The translations under genes were made by a program, and so were the position numbers. The notes under the pieces are model-generated. The model was not told the origin of the DNA, made no database searches, and saw only the letters and a list, made by a program, of their open reading frames with translations. Below are positions 16,696 to 26,600 of a stretch of 64,000 nucleotides of DNA, one piece after another (position 1 is the stretch's first letter; each line of letters opens with the position of its first letter). The stretch comes from an uncultured Paracoccus sp. (GTDB lineage Bacteria > Pseudomonadota > Alphaproteobacteria > Rhodobacterales > Rhodobacteraceae): contig NZ_CANMEH010000003.1 in NCBI RefSeq assembly GCF_947496875.1, positions 124,001 through 188,000 on the forward strand. Direction: 5' to 3'.

Positions 16696-17811
16696 ATGGA
16701 GATCCGGCATCTGCGCCAGCTTGCCGAGGCGGTTCCCGTCGCCATGCTGGTCGCGGACCGCCGGGCGAGGGTCGTCGTGGCCAACTCGGCCGCCGAGGCG
16801 ATCTTCGGCCCGGCCCTGACGGACCGGCCCTTCGTCACCGTCGTGCGCCACCCGTCGGTCAACGCGGCGGTGGAATGGGTGCTGAACTCGGGCGGCGGTC
16901 CGCCCCCGCACGGGGATCCGGACCTGCCGCCCAGCGCAACGGACATCCAGCGCCTGCGCGCCACGCTGACCGCGCAGGGCCGCGACCGCAACTGCGTGGT
17001 CACGGTGGGGCCGGTGGTCATCGCGGGCGCGAACGGGGTCTCGGTCGCCATAGAGGACAACACCGGCATCGAGCAGGCCGAGCGGATGCGGCGCGAGTTC
17101 GTCGCGAATGTCAGTCACGAGCTGCGCACGCCGCTGACTGCCCTGATGGGGTTCATCGAGACACTTCGCGGGCCGGCCCGCAACGACGCGGCGGCGCGCG
17201 ACCGGTTTCTGAACATCATGGAACGCGAGGCCGCCCGGATGAACCGACTGGTGGCCGATCTGTTGACGCTGAGCCGGGTCGAAAGCGAGGAACGTCGCCG
17301 ACCCGCGCAGGATGTGGAACTCGGGACGCTGCTGCGCAGTGTTGCTGCCACGCTGACCCCTGCCGCGCGCGCCGCTGGCGTCCGCCTGGAACTGGACGTG
17401 CCGAACCACCCGGTGACGGTCCCGGGCGACGCGGACCAGATCGTGCAGGTGTTCCACAACCTGATCGAGAACGCGATCAAGTACGGGGGATCGGGCGGGC
17501 TGGTGGGCCTGCAGCTTGCCCATGTCGAGCATGAGCCGATGCTGCGGGGACCCGGCTGGGCCGTCACCGTCGCGGACCGGGGCGAGGGCATCGACCCGCT
17601 CCACCTGCCGCGGCTGACCGAACGGTTCTACCGCGTGGACAGCCACCGCTCGCGTCAGCAGGGCGGAACCGGGCTGGGGCTGGCGATCGTCAAGCATATA
17701 GTCAACCGCCATCGCGGCCGCCTGAAGATCGACAGCGAGCGGGGGCAGGGCAGCCGCTTCACGGTGATCCTGCCGGAGCGGACGCCGCGGCGCCTGGCCC
17801 CCGGTTCATGA
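16696..17811 (+). CDS. Soluble PAS-containing sensor histidine kinase (PhoR-like)
   Basis: 371 residues from ATG 16696, 14 bases after the preceding stop. Order: PAS domain (about residues 8-122; PVAMLVADRRARVVVANSAA), HisKA with phospho-acceptor His141 in FVANVSHELRTPLTALMGF, and HATPase with the N box NLIENAIKYGG, the G1 box VADRGEGIDPLHLPRL and the G2 box GGTGLGLAIVKHI. No transmembrane segment exists, so it senses a cytoplasmic signal or a partner. The layout matches alphaproteobacterial PhoR proteins, but the usual pst-phoU-phoB genes do not follow and no response regulator is nearby, so the phosphate role is only a suggestion. Confidence 0.88.
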   Translation: MEIRHLRQLAEAVPVAMLVADRRARVVVANSAAEAIFGPALTDRPFVTVVRHPSVNAAVEWVLNSGGGPPPHGDPDLPPSATDIQRLRATLTAQGRDRNCVVTVGPVVIAGANGVSVAIEDNTGIEQAERMRREFVANVSHELRTPLTALMGFIETLRGPARNDAAARDRFLNIMEREAARMNRLVADLLTLSRVESEERRRPAQDVELGTLLRSVAATLTPAARAAGVRLELDVPNHPVTVPGDADQIVQVFHNLIENAIKYGGSGGLVGLQLAHVEHEPMLRGPGWAVTVADRGEGIDPLHLPRLTERFYRVDSHRSRQQGGTGLGLAIVKHIVNRHRGRLKIDSERGQGSRFTVILPERTPRRLAPGS

Positions 17812-17812
17812 G

Positions 17813-17838
17813 AAAAGGCCCGGCACATGCCGGGCCTT
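17813..17838 (-). terminator. Intrinsic terminator after the zinc dehydrogenase gene
   Basis: The stem GGCCCGGC/GCCGGGCC (17817-17824 with 17829-17836, loop ACAT) is flanked by AAAA and TT. On the minus strand the hairpin is followed by TTTTC, 20 bases beyond the dehydrogenase stop. It also lies right after the convergent kinase gene and may serve both. Confidence 0.75.
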
Positions 17839-17856
17839 CGAGGCGCGTGCTCGGGA

Positions 17857-19032
17857 TCAGGTTCCCGGCGTCATCACGCACTTGATGCAATCGTCCTTTT
17901 TGTCGCGGAACGTCTCGTAGAATCCGGGACCGTCATCCAGGGTGCCGCGATGGGTGATGACGAAGCTCGGATCGATATCGCCGGCCTCGATCCGCTTCAG
18001 CAGGCGCTCCATGTAGGCGCGCGTGTTGGTCTGGCCGCCGCGCATCATTAGCCCCTTGCCGAACGCCGCGCCGATCGGGAACTTGTCGACGGCGCCCGCA
18101 TAGACGCCCGGGATCGACACCGCTCCACCCTTGCGACAGCACATGATGGCATCCCGCAAGGCGTTCGGGCGGTCGCTTTCCATCATCAGCGTCGTCTTGA
18201 CCCGGTCGTAGACGTTGCCGATCATCGAGGCGCCATGAGCCTCGAGCCCCACGGCGTCGATGCAGCGGTTGGGCAGCTTGCCACCTGTCATCTCCTTCAG
18301 CCGCTCGAAGCTGTCTTCGCTGGACAGGTCCACCGTCTCGGCGCCGGCCTCGCCGGCCAGTGCCAGCCGCTCGGGTTCGAAATCCAGCGCGAACACCCGC
18401 TCGGCCCCCAGCAGGAACGCGGACCGGATCGCGAACTGGCCGACCGGGCCGCAACCCCACACCGCCACGATGTCGCCGGGTCCGGTGCCGATCTGCTCGG
18501 CCGCCTGGTAGCCTGTAGGAAAGATGTCGGTCAGGAACAGGACCTTTTCATCCGGCAGGCTTTCCGGCACGGCCAGCAGCATCACGTCCGCATGTGGCAC
18601 GCGGACCAGTTCGGCCTGCCCGCCGGCATAGCCGCCGAACAGGTGCGAATAGCCGAACATGCCCGCCGGTGACTGACCGTACAGCGCCTCGACCTTTTCG
18701 TGATCGGGGTTCGTGTTGTCGCACAGCGCATAGGCGTCAGTGCGGCAGAACGCACATTCCCCGCAGGAGATGTTGAACGGCACCAGCACTCGGTCGCCGG
18801 TCTTGAACTTGGTCACCCCGGACCCGGCCGCCACGATCTCGCCCATGAACTCGTGTCCGAGGACGTCGCCCTTGCGCATCTCGGGGATGAAGCCGTCGTA
18901 CAGATGCAGGTCGGACCCGCAGATCGCCGTCGACGTCACCTTGATGACCACGTCGCCGGGTTCCTGAATGGTCGGGTCGTCGACGGTGTCCACCTGCACC
19001 TTTCCGGTGCCCTGATACGTGATCGCGCGCAT
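17857..19032 (-). CDS. Zinc-dependent alcohol/formaldehyde dehydrogenase
   Basis: 391 residues of the medium-chain dehydrogenase family. Catalytic zinc ligands are visible as AICGSDLH and GHEFMG, and the structural zinc loop as SCGECAFCRTDAYALC. The nucleotide-binding motif is VAVWGCGPVGQFA followed by an acidic residue (ALDFEPERL), favouring NAD. Sequence blocks such as FLTDIFPTGYQAAE and GVYAGAVDKFPIG place it with the glutathione-independent formaldehyde dehydrogenase-like branch. A C1 role would suit the PQQ genes in the window, but a general alcohol dehydrogenase is equally possible. The ATG at 19032 is 92 bases beyond the purL stop. Confidence 0.88.
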   Translation of the reverse strand: MRAITYQGTGKVQVDTVDDPTIQEPGDVVIKVTSTAICGSDLHLYDGFIPEMRKGDVLGHEFMGEIVAAGSGVTKFKTGDRVLVPFNISCGECAFCRTDAYALCDNTNPDHEKVEALYGQSPAGMFGYSHLFGGYAGGQAELVRVPHADVMLLAVPESLPDEKVLFLTDIFPTGYQAAEQIGTGPGDIVAVWGCGPVGQFAIRSAFLLGAERVFALDFEPERLALAGEAGAETVDLSSEDSFERLKEMTGGKLPNRCIDAVGLEAHGASMIGNVYDRVKTTLMMESDRPNALRDAIMCCRKGGAVSIPGVYAGAVDKFPIGAAFGKGLMMRGGQTNTRAYMERLLKRIEAGDIDPSFVITHRGTLDDGPGFYETFRDKKDDCIKCVMTPGT

Positions 19033-19124
19033 GAAACCTCTCCTGTTCGGGTGCTATGGCAACGCCCGATCAGGTGACCCGTTCCACTGACCTTTGTCAG
19101 TCCGGTGCCCCAAGTTGCGCCGCG

Positions 19125-21305
19125 TCAGGCGTGATCCGGAAGGTCGCCGCCGATCGCGGCCGAGAACGCCCCGCGATAAAGTTGCGACAGCGCCTGCAGC
19201 GGGGCGGTGTCGTCGCCCAGCCGGACCGTGTCGCCACCGAACTGTCCCACCGGCATCAACGGCACCGACGCGTCTTGGGCGGCCCGCGTCAATGTCGCCA
19301 CCCGGTCTGCCGGGCAGGCGACCAGATACCGGGCCTGATCCTCGCCGAACAGAAAGCCGATATCGGCGCTGTCCAGCGCGACCCCGATCCCCGCGGCCTC
19401 GGCCAGTTCGAACGCGGCCAGCGCCAGCCCGCCATCGGACAGGTCGGTGCAGGCGCTGAAGGCCTCCCGGTTGGCGAGGATGAAGTCACCGTGGCGCCGT
19501 TCCGCCTCAAGATCGACCTGGGGCGCGTCACCGGCCTCGACCCCGAAAGCTTCGCAGGCGAGCGCGGACTGACCCAGATGTCCGCGGCTGCGCCCCACCA
19601 TCAACGCGACGTCGCCGTCAGCGGGGCGTCCCGCGATCAGGTCGCCCAGGTCGTCGATCAGCCCGACGCCGCCGATGGTGGGGGTGGGCAGGATCGGCTT
19701 GCCGTCCGTCTCGTTGTAAAGCGAGACGTTCCCCGACACGATCGGGAAGTCCAGGGCCCGGCATGCCTCGCCGATGCCTTGGATCGCGCCCACCAGTTGC
19801 CCCATGATCTCGGGCTTTTCGGGATTGCCGAAATTCAGGTTGTCGGTCGCCGCAAGCGGTGTCGCGCCGCACGCAACCAGATTGCGCCATGCCTCGGCCA
19901 CGGCCTGCTTGCCGCCCTCGACGGGGTTGGCGCGGACATAGCGGGGCGTGACGTCGCTGGTGAACGCCAGTGCCCTGTTGGTTCCGTGGATCCGCACCAC
20001 CCCGGCGCCCAGACCCGGACGACGTACCGTGTCGGCGCCGACCTGCGTGTCGTATTGTTCCCAGACCCACGCCTTGTGGGCGTGGTTGGGCGCCCCGATC
20101 AGCGCCTCGAGCGCGGCCATGGGACGGATCGGCGGCAGCGTGTCCATGGGCGGGGCAATGGGCGTTTCCACCCAGGGCCGGTCGTATTCCGGCGCGGTGC
20201 CGGACAGCGCCGCAAGCGGCAGGTCGGCCTTGACCGTGTTGCCGTGCATGATCAGGAACCGATCCTCGGCAATGGTCTCGCCGACCACTGCAAAGTCGAG
20301 GTCCCATTTCTCGAAGATCTCGCGCGCCACCTGTTCCTTGTCGGGGCGCAGGACCATCAGCATGCGTTCCTGGCTTTCCGACAGCATCATCTCGTACGCT
20401 GTCATCGCCGCTTCGCGCGTGGGCACCCGGTCGAGGTCCAGACGGATGCCAAGCCCGCCCTTGTCGCCCATCTCGACGGCCGAGCAGGTCAGGCCCGCGG
20501 CGCCCATGTCCTGAATCGAGATGATCGCATCGGTTTCCATCAGTTCGAGGCAGGCCTCCAGCAGGCACTTCTCGGTGAACGGATCGCCGACCTGAACGGT
20601 CGGGCGCTTTTCTTCGATCGTGTCATCGAACTCGGCGCTGGCCATCGTGGCGCCGCCGACGCCGTCGCGGCCGGTCTTCGCGCCCAGATACACGACCGGC
20701 ATGCCGACCCCTGACGCCGCGGAATAGAAGATGCGGTCGATCGGCGCGATCCCGGCCGCAAAGGCGTTGACCAGACAATTCCCGTCATAGGCTCGGTGAA
20801 ACCGGACCTCGCCCCCGACATTCGGCACCCCGAAGGCGTTGCCATAGGCGCCGATCCCCTCGACGACGCCCTTGACCAGATGCGCGGTGCGGGGGTGGTC
20901 GGGCCGTCCGAACGACAGCGAATCCATCACAGCCACAGGCCGGGCGCCCATCGTGAATACGTCCCGCAGGATGCCGCCGACGCCGGTCGCGGCGCCCTGG
21001 TGCGGTTCGATATAGCTGGGGTGGTTATGACTCTCCATCTTGAAGACCACGGCGAGCCCGTCGCCGATGTCGACGACACCGGCATTCTCACCCGGGCCGC
21101 AGATCACCCGTTCGCCGGTGGTGGGCAGCGTCCGCAGCCACTTCTTCGATGACTTGTAGGAACAATGTTCGTTCCACATCGCCGAAAAGATGCCCAGCTC
21201 GGTAAAGCTGGGCTCGCGCCCGAGCAGATCGAGGATGCGCTGGTACTCGTCCGGCTTCAGCCCGTGTGCCGCGATCAGGTCGGGGGTGATGGCTGGCTCC
21301 TGCAT
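19125..21305 (-). CDS. purL: Phosphoribosylformylglycinamidine synthase subunit II
   Basis: 726 residues, the small-PurL form that works with PurQ (amidotransferase) and PurS. It converts FGAR, ATP and glutamine-derived ammonia to FGAM. Motifs: [15 protein letters not shown] near the N-terminus, [37 protein letters not shown], and in the second half [12 protein letters not shown]. The start ATG 21305 has an AAAGGA site. Neither purQ nor purS is adjacent, and purM and purN lie 12 kb away, so purine genes are scattered here. Confidence 0.97.
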   Translation of the reverse strand: MQEPAITPDLIAAHGLKPDEYQRILDLLGREPSFTELGIFSAMWNEHCSYKSSKKWLRTLPTTGERVICGPGENAGVVDIGDGLAVVFKMESHNHPSYIEPHQGAATGVGGILRDVFTMGARPVAVMDSLSFGRPDHPRTAHLVKGVVEGIGAYGNAFGVPNVGGEVRFHRAYDGNCLVNAFAAGIAPIDRIFYSAASGVGMPVVYLGAKTGRDGVGGATMASAEFDDTIEEKRPTVQVGDPFTEKCLLEACLELMETDAIISIQDMGAAGLTCSAVEMGDKGGLGIRLDLDRVPTREAAMTAYEMMLSESQERMLMVLRPDKEQVAREIFEKWDLDFAVVGETIAEDRFLIMHGNTVKADLPLAALSGTAPEYDRPWVETPIAPPMDTLPPIRPMAALEALIGAPNHAHKAWVWEQYDTQVGADTVRRPGLGAGVVRIHGTNRALAFTSDVTPRYVRANPVEGGKQAVAEAWRNLVACGATPLAATDNLNFGNPEKPEIMGQLVGAIQGIGEACRALDFPIVSGNVSLYNETDGKPILPTPTIGGVGLIDDLGDLIAGRPADGDVALMVGRSRGHLGQSALACEAFGVEAGDAPQVDLEAERRHGDFILANREAFSACTDLSDGGLALAAFELAEAAGIGVALDSADIGFLFGEDQARYLVACPADRVATLTRAAQDASVPLMPVGQFGGDTVRLGDDTAPLQALSQLYRGAFSAAIGGDLPDHA

Positions 21306-21357
21306 GGCGGTCCTTTCCGGCGCGGCTGGTTGGCGTCTTGTAGGTTGCGGCGGCGCG

Positions 21358-22287
21358 TCAATCCAGCCGGATCGACAGGTCGAAGGGCAGGGGCCCGGCG
21401 GCTGACTGGGCCGTGCCGGCTTTCTTCAGCACCCGCAGTTCCTGCTGTCCGGTCGGCAGGTCCACGGCGGCGTTCGGCGTCATCGGGACCGACACCGCGG
21501 AATAGAGCACCAGCTGCACGGAGTCGGCGCTGTCGGCCCTGTCGGTCAGGGTCACGCGCCGGCCGACCCCGGCCGGGATCGTGAACCGGCAGATCGTGTC
21601 GCCCCGCACGACGCCTGCAACCCGGTTCACGCCACGATTAAGCAGGTTGTTGGCCGGGCACCCGTCCGGAACCGGCAGCGGGGTCACGGGCACGGTCGTG
21701 ATCGCGGCGGGATCACCGGCTTGCACGGGTGCAGGGGTGGTGACCGGCACCGGCGTGGGTGGCGACACCGTCGTCGGGACCGCTGTCGCTGACCGCGCCG
21801 CCGGCCGCGCGCCGGCGGCCGCCGTTGGGGGCGTGGCGGCGGCCGACCGCGCCGCCGGTCGGGCGGCCGGGCGCGGTCCCGGCGAACCGGGTGGCGCGTC
21901 GGACCATTTGAGGCGCAGCGTGAAACCCCGCTGGGGGGGCGCATCAAGGGGGGCTACACCCGACGCGGCGGCCGTTTGGGGAGACACTCGAACGGTGACG
22001 TTGCCCGGCTCGTGCAACTGGACCGGGGTGGCACCGAACACCTGCCCGTCCGCTTGCGCAATCGACAGTTGCAGCCCGATGCCATTGAGCAAATCGGCGG
22101 TCAGCCACCGTCCGGGACGCACCGGCAGCGTGTAGACACACGGCTCGCCGCCCACCATCGTCGCGGCGACCGCTCCGGTCGAGCGTTCGGGATCCATCTG
22201 GATCTGGCCGCCGCACTCGGCGGCGGCGGCGAGGGTGCCGGCACTGCTCAGCGCAGCGGCAAGGAAGACGCTCGGCAATCTGGGCAT
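21358..22287 (-). CDS. Secreted protein of unknown function with Ala/Pro-rich linker
   Basis: 309 residues from ATG 22287, which has a GGAGAGAACC site. Residues 1-24 are a signal peptide ending near LAAAAEC. Two similar beta-rich lobes of about 100 residues flank a low-complexity linker (about residues 120-190) built of [12 protein letters not shown] repeats and PVPVTTPAP. Each lobe carries a short cysteine pair context ([21 protein letters not shown] in the first; [20 protein letters not shown] in the second), suggesting an internal duplication. The lobes look like the pre-peptidase C-terminal or inhibitor-type beta sandwiches but no family is claimed. It lies 52 bases upstream of purL. Confidence 0.75.
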   Translation of the reverse strand: MPRLPSVFLAAALSSAGTLAAAAECGGQIQMDPERSTGAVAATMVGGEPCVYTLPVRPGRWLTADLLNGIGLQLSIAQADGQVFGATPVQLHEPGNVTVRVSPQTAAASGVAPLDAPPQRGFTLRLKWSDAPPGSPGPRPAARPAARSAAATPPTAAAGARPAARSATAVPTTVSPPTPVPVTTPAPVQAGDPAAITTVPVTPLPVPDGCPANNLLNRGVNRVAGVVRGDTICRFTIPAGVGRRVTLTDRADSADSVQLVLYSAVSVPMTPNAAVDLPTGQQELRVLKKAGTAQSAAGPLPFDLSIRLD

Positions 22288-22392
22288 CGGTTCTCTCCGT
22301 TCTGGAAGCAGACCGTTTGTGCCACGCGCATCCGGCCCGTGCACCCATGGCGCGATCACATCCCGGAAAGCGGATCGGGGGCGCCGGACGGC

Positions 22393-22419
22393 AAAAAAAA
22401 GCCGGGCACGAGGCCCGGC
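22393..22419 (-). terminator. Strong intrinsic terminator
   Basis: The stem GCCGGGC/GCCCGGC (22401-22407 with 22413-22419, 5-base loop) is followed on the minus strand by eight T residues (22400-22393). It lies upstream of, not after, the secreted-protein gene on the same strand, so it must end a transcript that starts at lysR or in the gap. Confidence 0.85.
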
Positions 22420-22475
22420 CCAAGTCCAACAGGGAGGTGAAGGACACGGCTCGCGCCACATCGCTTCGTTAACCG
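22393..22475 (-). ncRNA. Candidate small RNA with anti-Shine-Dalgarno loop
   Basis: A 160-base stretch separates the lysR stop from a strong minus-strand terminator, and no protein gene fits in it. Just before the terminator the minus strand can form GTCC/GGAC (22445-22442 with 22427-22424) enclosing a 14-base loop that displays CACCTCCC, an anti-Shine-Dalgarno sequence. Hairpins exposing CCUCC are typical of several alphaproteobacterial regulatory RNAs (cuckoo and CcsR-type). The 5' end is not defined: only weak promoter-like hexamers (TTGCAT near 22503) are visible. A 3'-UTR-derived RNA from lysR is the alternative. Confidence 0.45.
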
Positions 22476-22579
22476 AACTAAGACGCGAGCGCGACACATG
22501 CAAGACAGGGTATGCAGCAAGCGCAGCATAACCGCATTGCGCGTGTGGAATACGTCACAGGATGCGGGTCCGAGTGGAG

Positions 22580-23461
22580 TCAGCGACGCATCGTCTGGAT
22601 CTCTTCCAGAACGAAATCACGGAAGGCCATGACACGTCGCGAACCACGCAACTCCTCGGGAAACGCCAGGAAAACGGGTACTTCGGTGCTTTCGACGGCC
22701 GGAAGGACCCGGACCAGATGCGGGAAATCGTGCGTCAGATAATCCGGCAGCACCCCGATCCCGACGTGGTTCAGAACGCCCTGAAGAACGCCGAAATAAT
22801 TATTCACCATCAGCGTCGAGACGACGTTCTGTGCCAGCAACATCTGCACCAGTGCCGCCCCGGAACTGACCTGGGGGGTGGCAAGGCTTTGGCAGATCAG
22901 GCGGTGTGGGCCCAGATCGGTCAGCTCCGCCGGCGTTCCCGTCTGGTCCAGGTAGTCCTGCGACGCATAAAGCCGCATACGGATGTTCAGCAGGCGCCGG
23001 CGAATCAGGTCCGCCTGGCTCGGCTCCTTCATCCTGATGGCGACGTCCGCCTCGCGCATGGGCAGGTCCAGCACCCGCTCCTCCAGCATCAGGTCGATCT
23101 TCAGGTCCGGGTAGCGCGCGAACAGCTTGGCGAGGCGTGGCACCAGCCACATCGTCCCGAACCCCGTCGTGGTGGTGACGCGCAGTTCGCCGAAGACGTG
23201 TTCCTCGCTGTCGCGGATCCGCGCCGCGGTGGTGTCGAGCTTGCGCGAGATCGATCGCGTGGCCTCGAACAGCATCTCGCCCTGCTCGGTGAGAATCAGG
23301 CCGCGGGCGTGACGATGGAACAGCGTCGTGCCCAGTGTCTCCTCGAGCGCCCGCACCTGCCGGCTGACGGCCGACTGCGACAGGTGCAGCGTGTCGCCGG
23401 CGTGGGTCAGGCTGCCGGCATCGGCAACGGCATGAAAGATCCGCAGCTTGTCCCAGTCCAT
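22580..23461 (-). CDS. LysR-family transcriptional regulator
   Basis: 293 residues. The N-terminal winged helix-turn-helix is clear: LRIFHAVADAGSLTHAGDTLHLSQSAVSRQVRALEE spans residues 6-41, with the SQSAVSRQV recognition helix. The C-terminal part is the two-lobed effector-binding domain of the family (ELRVTTTTGFGTMWLVPRL; GVGVLPDYL-like block). It is divergent from the indolepyruvate oxidoreductase gene with a palindrome between them, the standard layout for a LysR regulator controlling its neighbour. The effector is unknown; an aromatic keto acid or its product is a reasonable guess. Confidence 0.9.
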   Translation of the reverse strand: MDWDKLRIFHAVADAGSLTHAGDTLHLSQSAVSRQVRALEETLGTTLFHRHARGLILTEQGEMLFEATRSISRKLDTTAARIRDSEEHVFGELRVTTTTGFGTMWLVPRLAKLFARYPDLKIDLMLEERVLDLPMREADVAIRMKEPSQADLIRRRLLNIRMRLYASQDYLDQTGTPAELTDLGPHRLICQSLATPQVSSGAALVQMLLAQNVVSTLMVNNYFGVLQGVLNHVGIGVLPDYLTHDFPHLVRVLPAVESTEVPVFLAFPEELRGSRRVMAFRDFVLEEIQTMRR

Positions 23462-23496
23462 GGCTCCACCCTGTTGTCATTATCGTTCTCGTTGAA

Positions 23497-23513
23497 GCAC
23501 GGTCGTGCCGTGC
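23497..23513. promoter_or_regulatory. Inverted repeat, candidate LysR operator
   Basis: GCACGG-TCGTG-CCGTGC is a perfect 6-bp inverted repeat with a 5-base centre, located 36 bases upstream of the lysR start and about 100 bases upstream of the divergent oxidoreductase gene. Site size and position suit a LysR recognition site, although it lacks the plain T-N11-A form. Confidence 0.4.
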
Positions 23514-23554
23514 CTGAGCGCACGCCTAGTCTGAAAGCCCGTACCAGAAAATCC

Positions 23555-23583
23555 TTTATCGGTCATATTTGCTGACCTATACT
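23555..23583 (+). promoter_or_regulatory. Possible promoter of the indolepyruvate oxidoreductase gene
   Basis: TATACT (23578-23583, 5 of 6 to consensus) lies 17 bases after TTTATC (23555-23560). A weak -35 with a good -10 fits an activator-dependent promoter, and a candidate LysR site lies about 40 bases upstream. Confidence 0.45.
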
Positions 23584-23613
23584 GCATCGGCCATCAGGTC
23601 GGGAGGAAGCGTG

Positions 23614-26600
23614 ATGAGTATCCAGGTTTCGCTGGCGGACCGGTTCGACCTGTCCAAGCGCCATGTGCTGCTGAACGGAACGCAGGCGCTGGTCCGGCTG
23701 ATGCTGATGCAGGCGGCCCGCGACAAGGCTGCCGGGCTGAACACCGCAGGTCTGGTGACCGGCTATCGCGGCAGTCCGCTGGGCGCGGTCGACCAGCAGA
23801 TGACCCGAGCGCAGAAGGTCCTGGCGCCTGCCAACATCGTGTTTCAGCCCGGATTGAACGAGGATCTTGCGGCCACGGCCATCTGGGGCAGCCAGCAGGC
23901 CGAGTTGCGGGGCGAGGGGAAATACGACGGCGTCTTCGCGCTGTGGTACGGCAAGGGCCCCGGCGTGGACCGATCCGGCGATGTGATGCGCCACGCCAAC
24001 ATGGCCGGGTCGTCGCGCCACGGTGGGGTCGTGATGGCGATGGGCGACGACCATACCGGTGAAAGCTCGACCGTGCTTCACCAGTCCGACTGGGCGATGG
24101 TGGATGCCTACATGCCGGTGCTGTCGCCTGCGGGCGTGCAGGAGATCATGGATTACGGGCTGTACGGCTGGGCCCTGTCGCGGTCCGCCGGGGTCTGGAC
24201 CGGGCTGAAGACCATGAAGGACACGGTCGAGGCGACGAGCGTCGTGGACGGCGATCCGTTCCGGCTGAAATTCGTGACACCCGCAGATTTCCAGATGCCC
24301 GAGGGTGGGCTGAACATCCGGTTGGGGGACACCCCGCTGGCCCAGGAAGCGCGGATGATCGACTACAAGCGCTTTGCGGCAGAGGCTTTTGCCCGGGCCA
24401 ACCGGATCGACCGGAAGATGTGGGGGCGTCCCGACGCCCGGATCGGCATCATCGCCGCGGGCAAGAACTGGCTGGACGTCGTCCACGCGCTGAGCCTGCT
24501 GGGGATCGACGAGGCCGAGGCAGAGCGGCTTGGGATCAGCACCTACAAGGTCGGTCAGACCTGGCCGATGGACATGAGGTCGTTCCAGGAATGGTCCGAG
24601 ACCCTGGATCTGGTGATCTGCGTCGAGGAAAAGCGCAAGCTGATCGAGGTTCAGGTCAAGGAAGCGATCTTCGACAACCGGCATGGCCGCCGGGTGATCG
24701 GGTGGCGCCACGACCGAACCCATGAAGAGGTGTTTCCGACCCGCTACGCGCTGGACCCGGTGACCATCGCCCAGAAGCTGGGCGAGATCCTGATCGAGGA
24801 AGGCCGCCGGACCGACCGTCTGGACGCGGCGCTGGCGCGCATCGGCGAGAGCCGCCGCGCCGACAACGCCGCCGAGATCGCCGTGCGAACGCCATGGTTC
24901 TGCTCCGGCTGCCCGCACAACAGCTCGACCCGCATCCCCGACGGCAGCCGGGCCTATGCGGGGATCGGCTGCCACTACATGGTGCAGTGGATGGATCGCG
25001 AGACGTCGGGTTTCACCCAGATGGGCGGCGAGGGCGCAAACTGGATCGGCGAAGCGCCGTTTTCCACCCGCGACCATGTATTTCAGAACCTTGGCGACGG
25101 AACCTACAATCATTCGGGGATCATGGCGATCCGGGCGGCCAAGGCCGCGGAAACGAACATCACCTACAAGATCCTGTTCAACGACGCCGTGGCGATGACC
25201 GGCGGCCAGCCGAACGAGGGCGAGTTGAGCGCGGCCCAGATCGTGCGCGAATTGCAGGCGATCGGCGTGCCGACCGTGCTTGTCCACGACGAGAAGGAGG
25301 CGATCGACCGCGCCCAGTTCCCGTCCGGTCTGCGGATCGAGGAACGGGCCAATCTGATGGAGGTCCAGCGCGAACTGGCGCAGGTTCGGGGTGTCACCGC
25401 CATCGTCTATGTCCAGACCTGCGCCGCGGAAAAGCGCCGTCGCCGCAAGAAGGGCGCGTTTCCCGACCCGGATCGGCGCGTGTTCATCAACACCGATGTC
25501 TGCGAAGGCTGCGGGGATTGTTCGGTACAGTCGAACTGCGTCTCGGTCGTGCCCGTCGATACGGAACTGGGCCGCAAGCGCGCCATCGACCAGTCGTCCT
25601 GCAACAAGGACTACAGCTGCCTGCAGGGGTTCTGCCCCAGCTTCGTGACCGTCGAGGGCGGTCGCCCGCGCCGCCCCATGGCCGAGGCGTTCGACCTGCC
25701 CGATCTGCGTGACCCGCAGCTGCCATCGATCGAGGGGACCCACAACGTCGTCATCACCGGCGTGGGCGGCACCGGCGTCGTGACGATCGGTGCGGTGCTG
25801 GCGCAGGCGGCGCAGATCGACGGCAAGGGCGCCGGCATGATGGAAATGGCCGGCCTGGCGCAAAAGGGCGGGGCGGTCCACATCCATCTGCGCCTGGCGA
25901 ACCGGCCCGAGGACATCAGCGCGATTCGCGTGGCGGTGGGCGAGGCCGATTGCATCATCGGCGGCGACCTGATGGTGACTGCCGGGGCGCGAACGCTGGG
26001 GCTGATGGCCAAGGGTGAAACCGGCGCGGTCGTGAACGAGCACGAGATCATCACCGGCGAGTTCACCCGCAACCGCGATTTCCGCGTACCGGCCGATCGG
26101 CTGAAGCTGTCGCTGCAGGCACGGTTGGGCGACCGCGTCGTGTTTTTCGATGCCTCGTCCCTGGCCGAGCGGATGCTGGGCGATTCGATCTATTCGAACA
26201 TGCTGGTAACCGGCGCGGCCTTTCAGCAGGGGCTGATTCCGCTGAGCGAAGCGGCCATCATGGCGGCGATCGAGTTGAACGGGGCGAAGGTCGCGGAAAA
26301 CCAGCGGGCGTTCCAGATCGGCCGCTGGGCGGTTCTGCATCCCGACGAGGTGACGGCCCCGGAACCCCCGACCCGTCTGCCCCGCGATCCGGTGGCTTAT
26401 CGCGCCGCGCGGCTGGTCGACTACCAGGGCGAGCGGCTGAAGCAGCGCTTCCTGGATCTGGTTGCCCTAGCGCCCGCAGAGCTGCGCGACAGCGTCGCGC
26501 GCGGCTACTACAAGCTGCTGGCCTACAAGGACGAATACGAGGTTGCGCGCCTGCACCTGGACACCGCCGACCGGGTCGCCGCCGCGTTCGAAGGCGACGT

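Noticed and set aside
22465..22480. GTTAACCGAACTAA as a possible CtrA site upstream of the small RNA
   Set aside because: Only one TTAA is present; the second half is CTAA at the wrong spacing.
23563..26340. A 925-codon open frame on the minus strand opposite the indolepyruvate oxidoreductase gene
   Set aside because: Its product is His/Arg/Gln-rich without domains, and the plus-strand gene has full cofactor motifs. Such long antisense frames are common in high-GC DNA.
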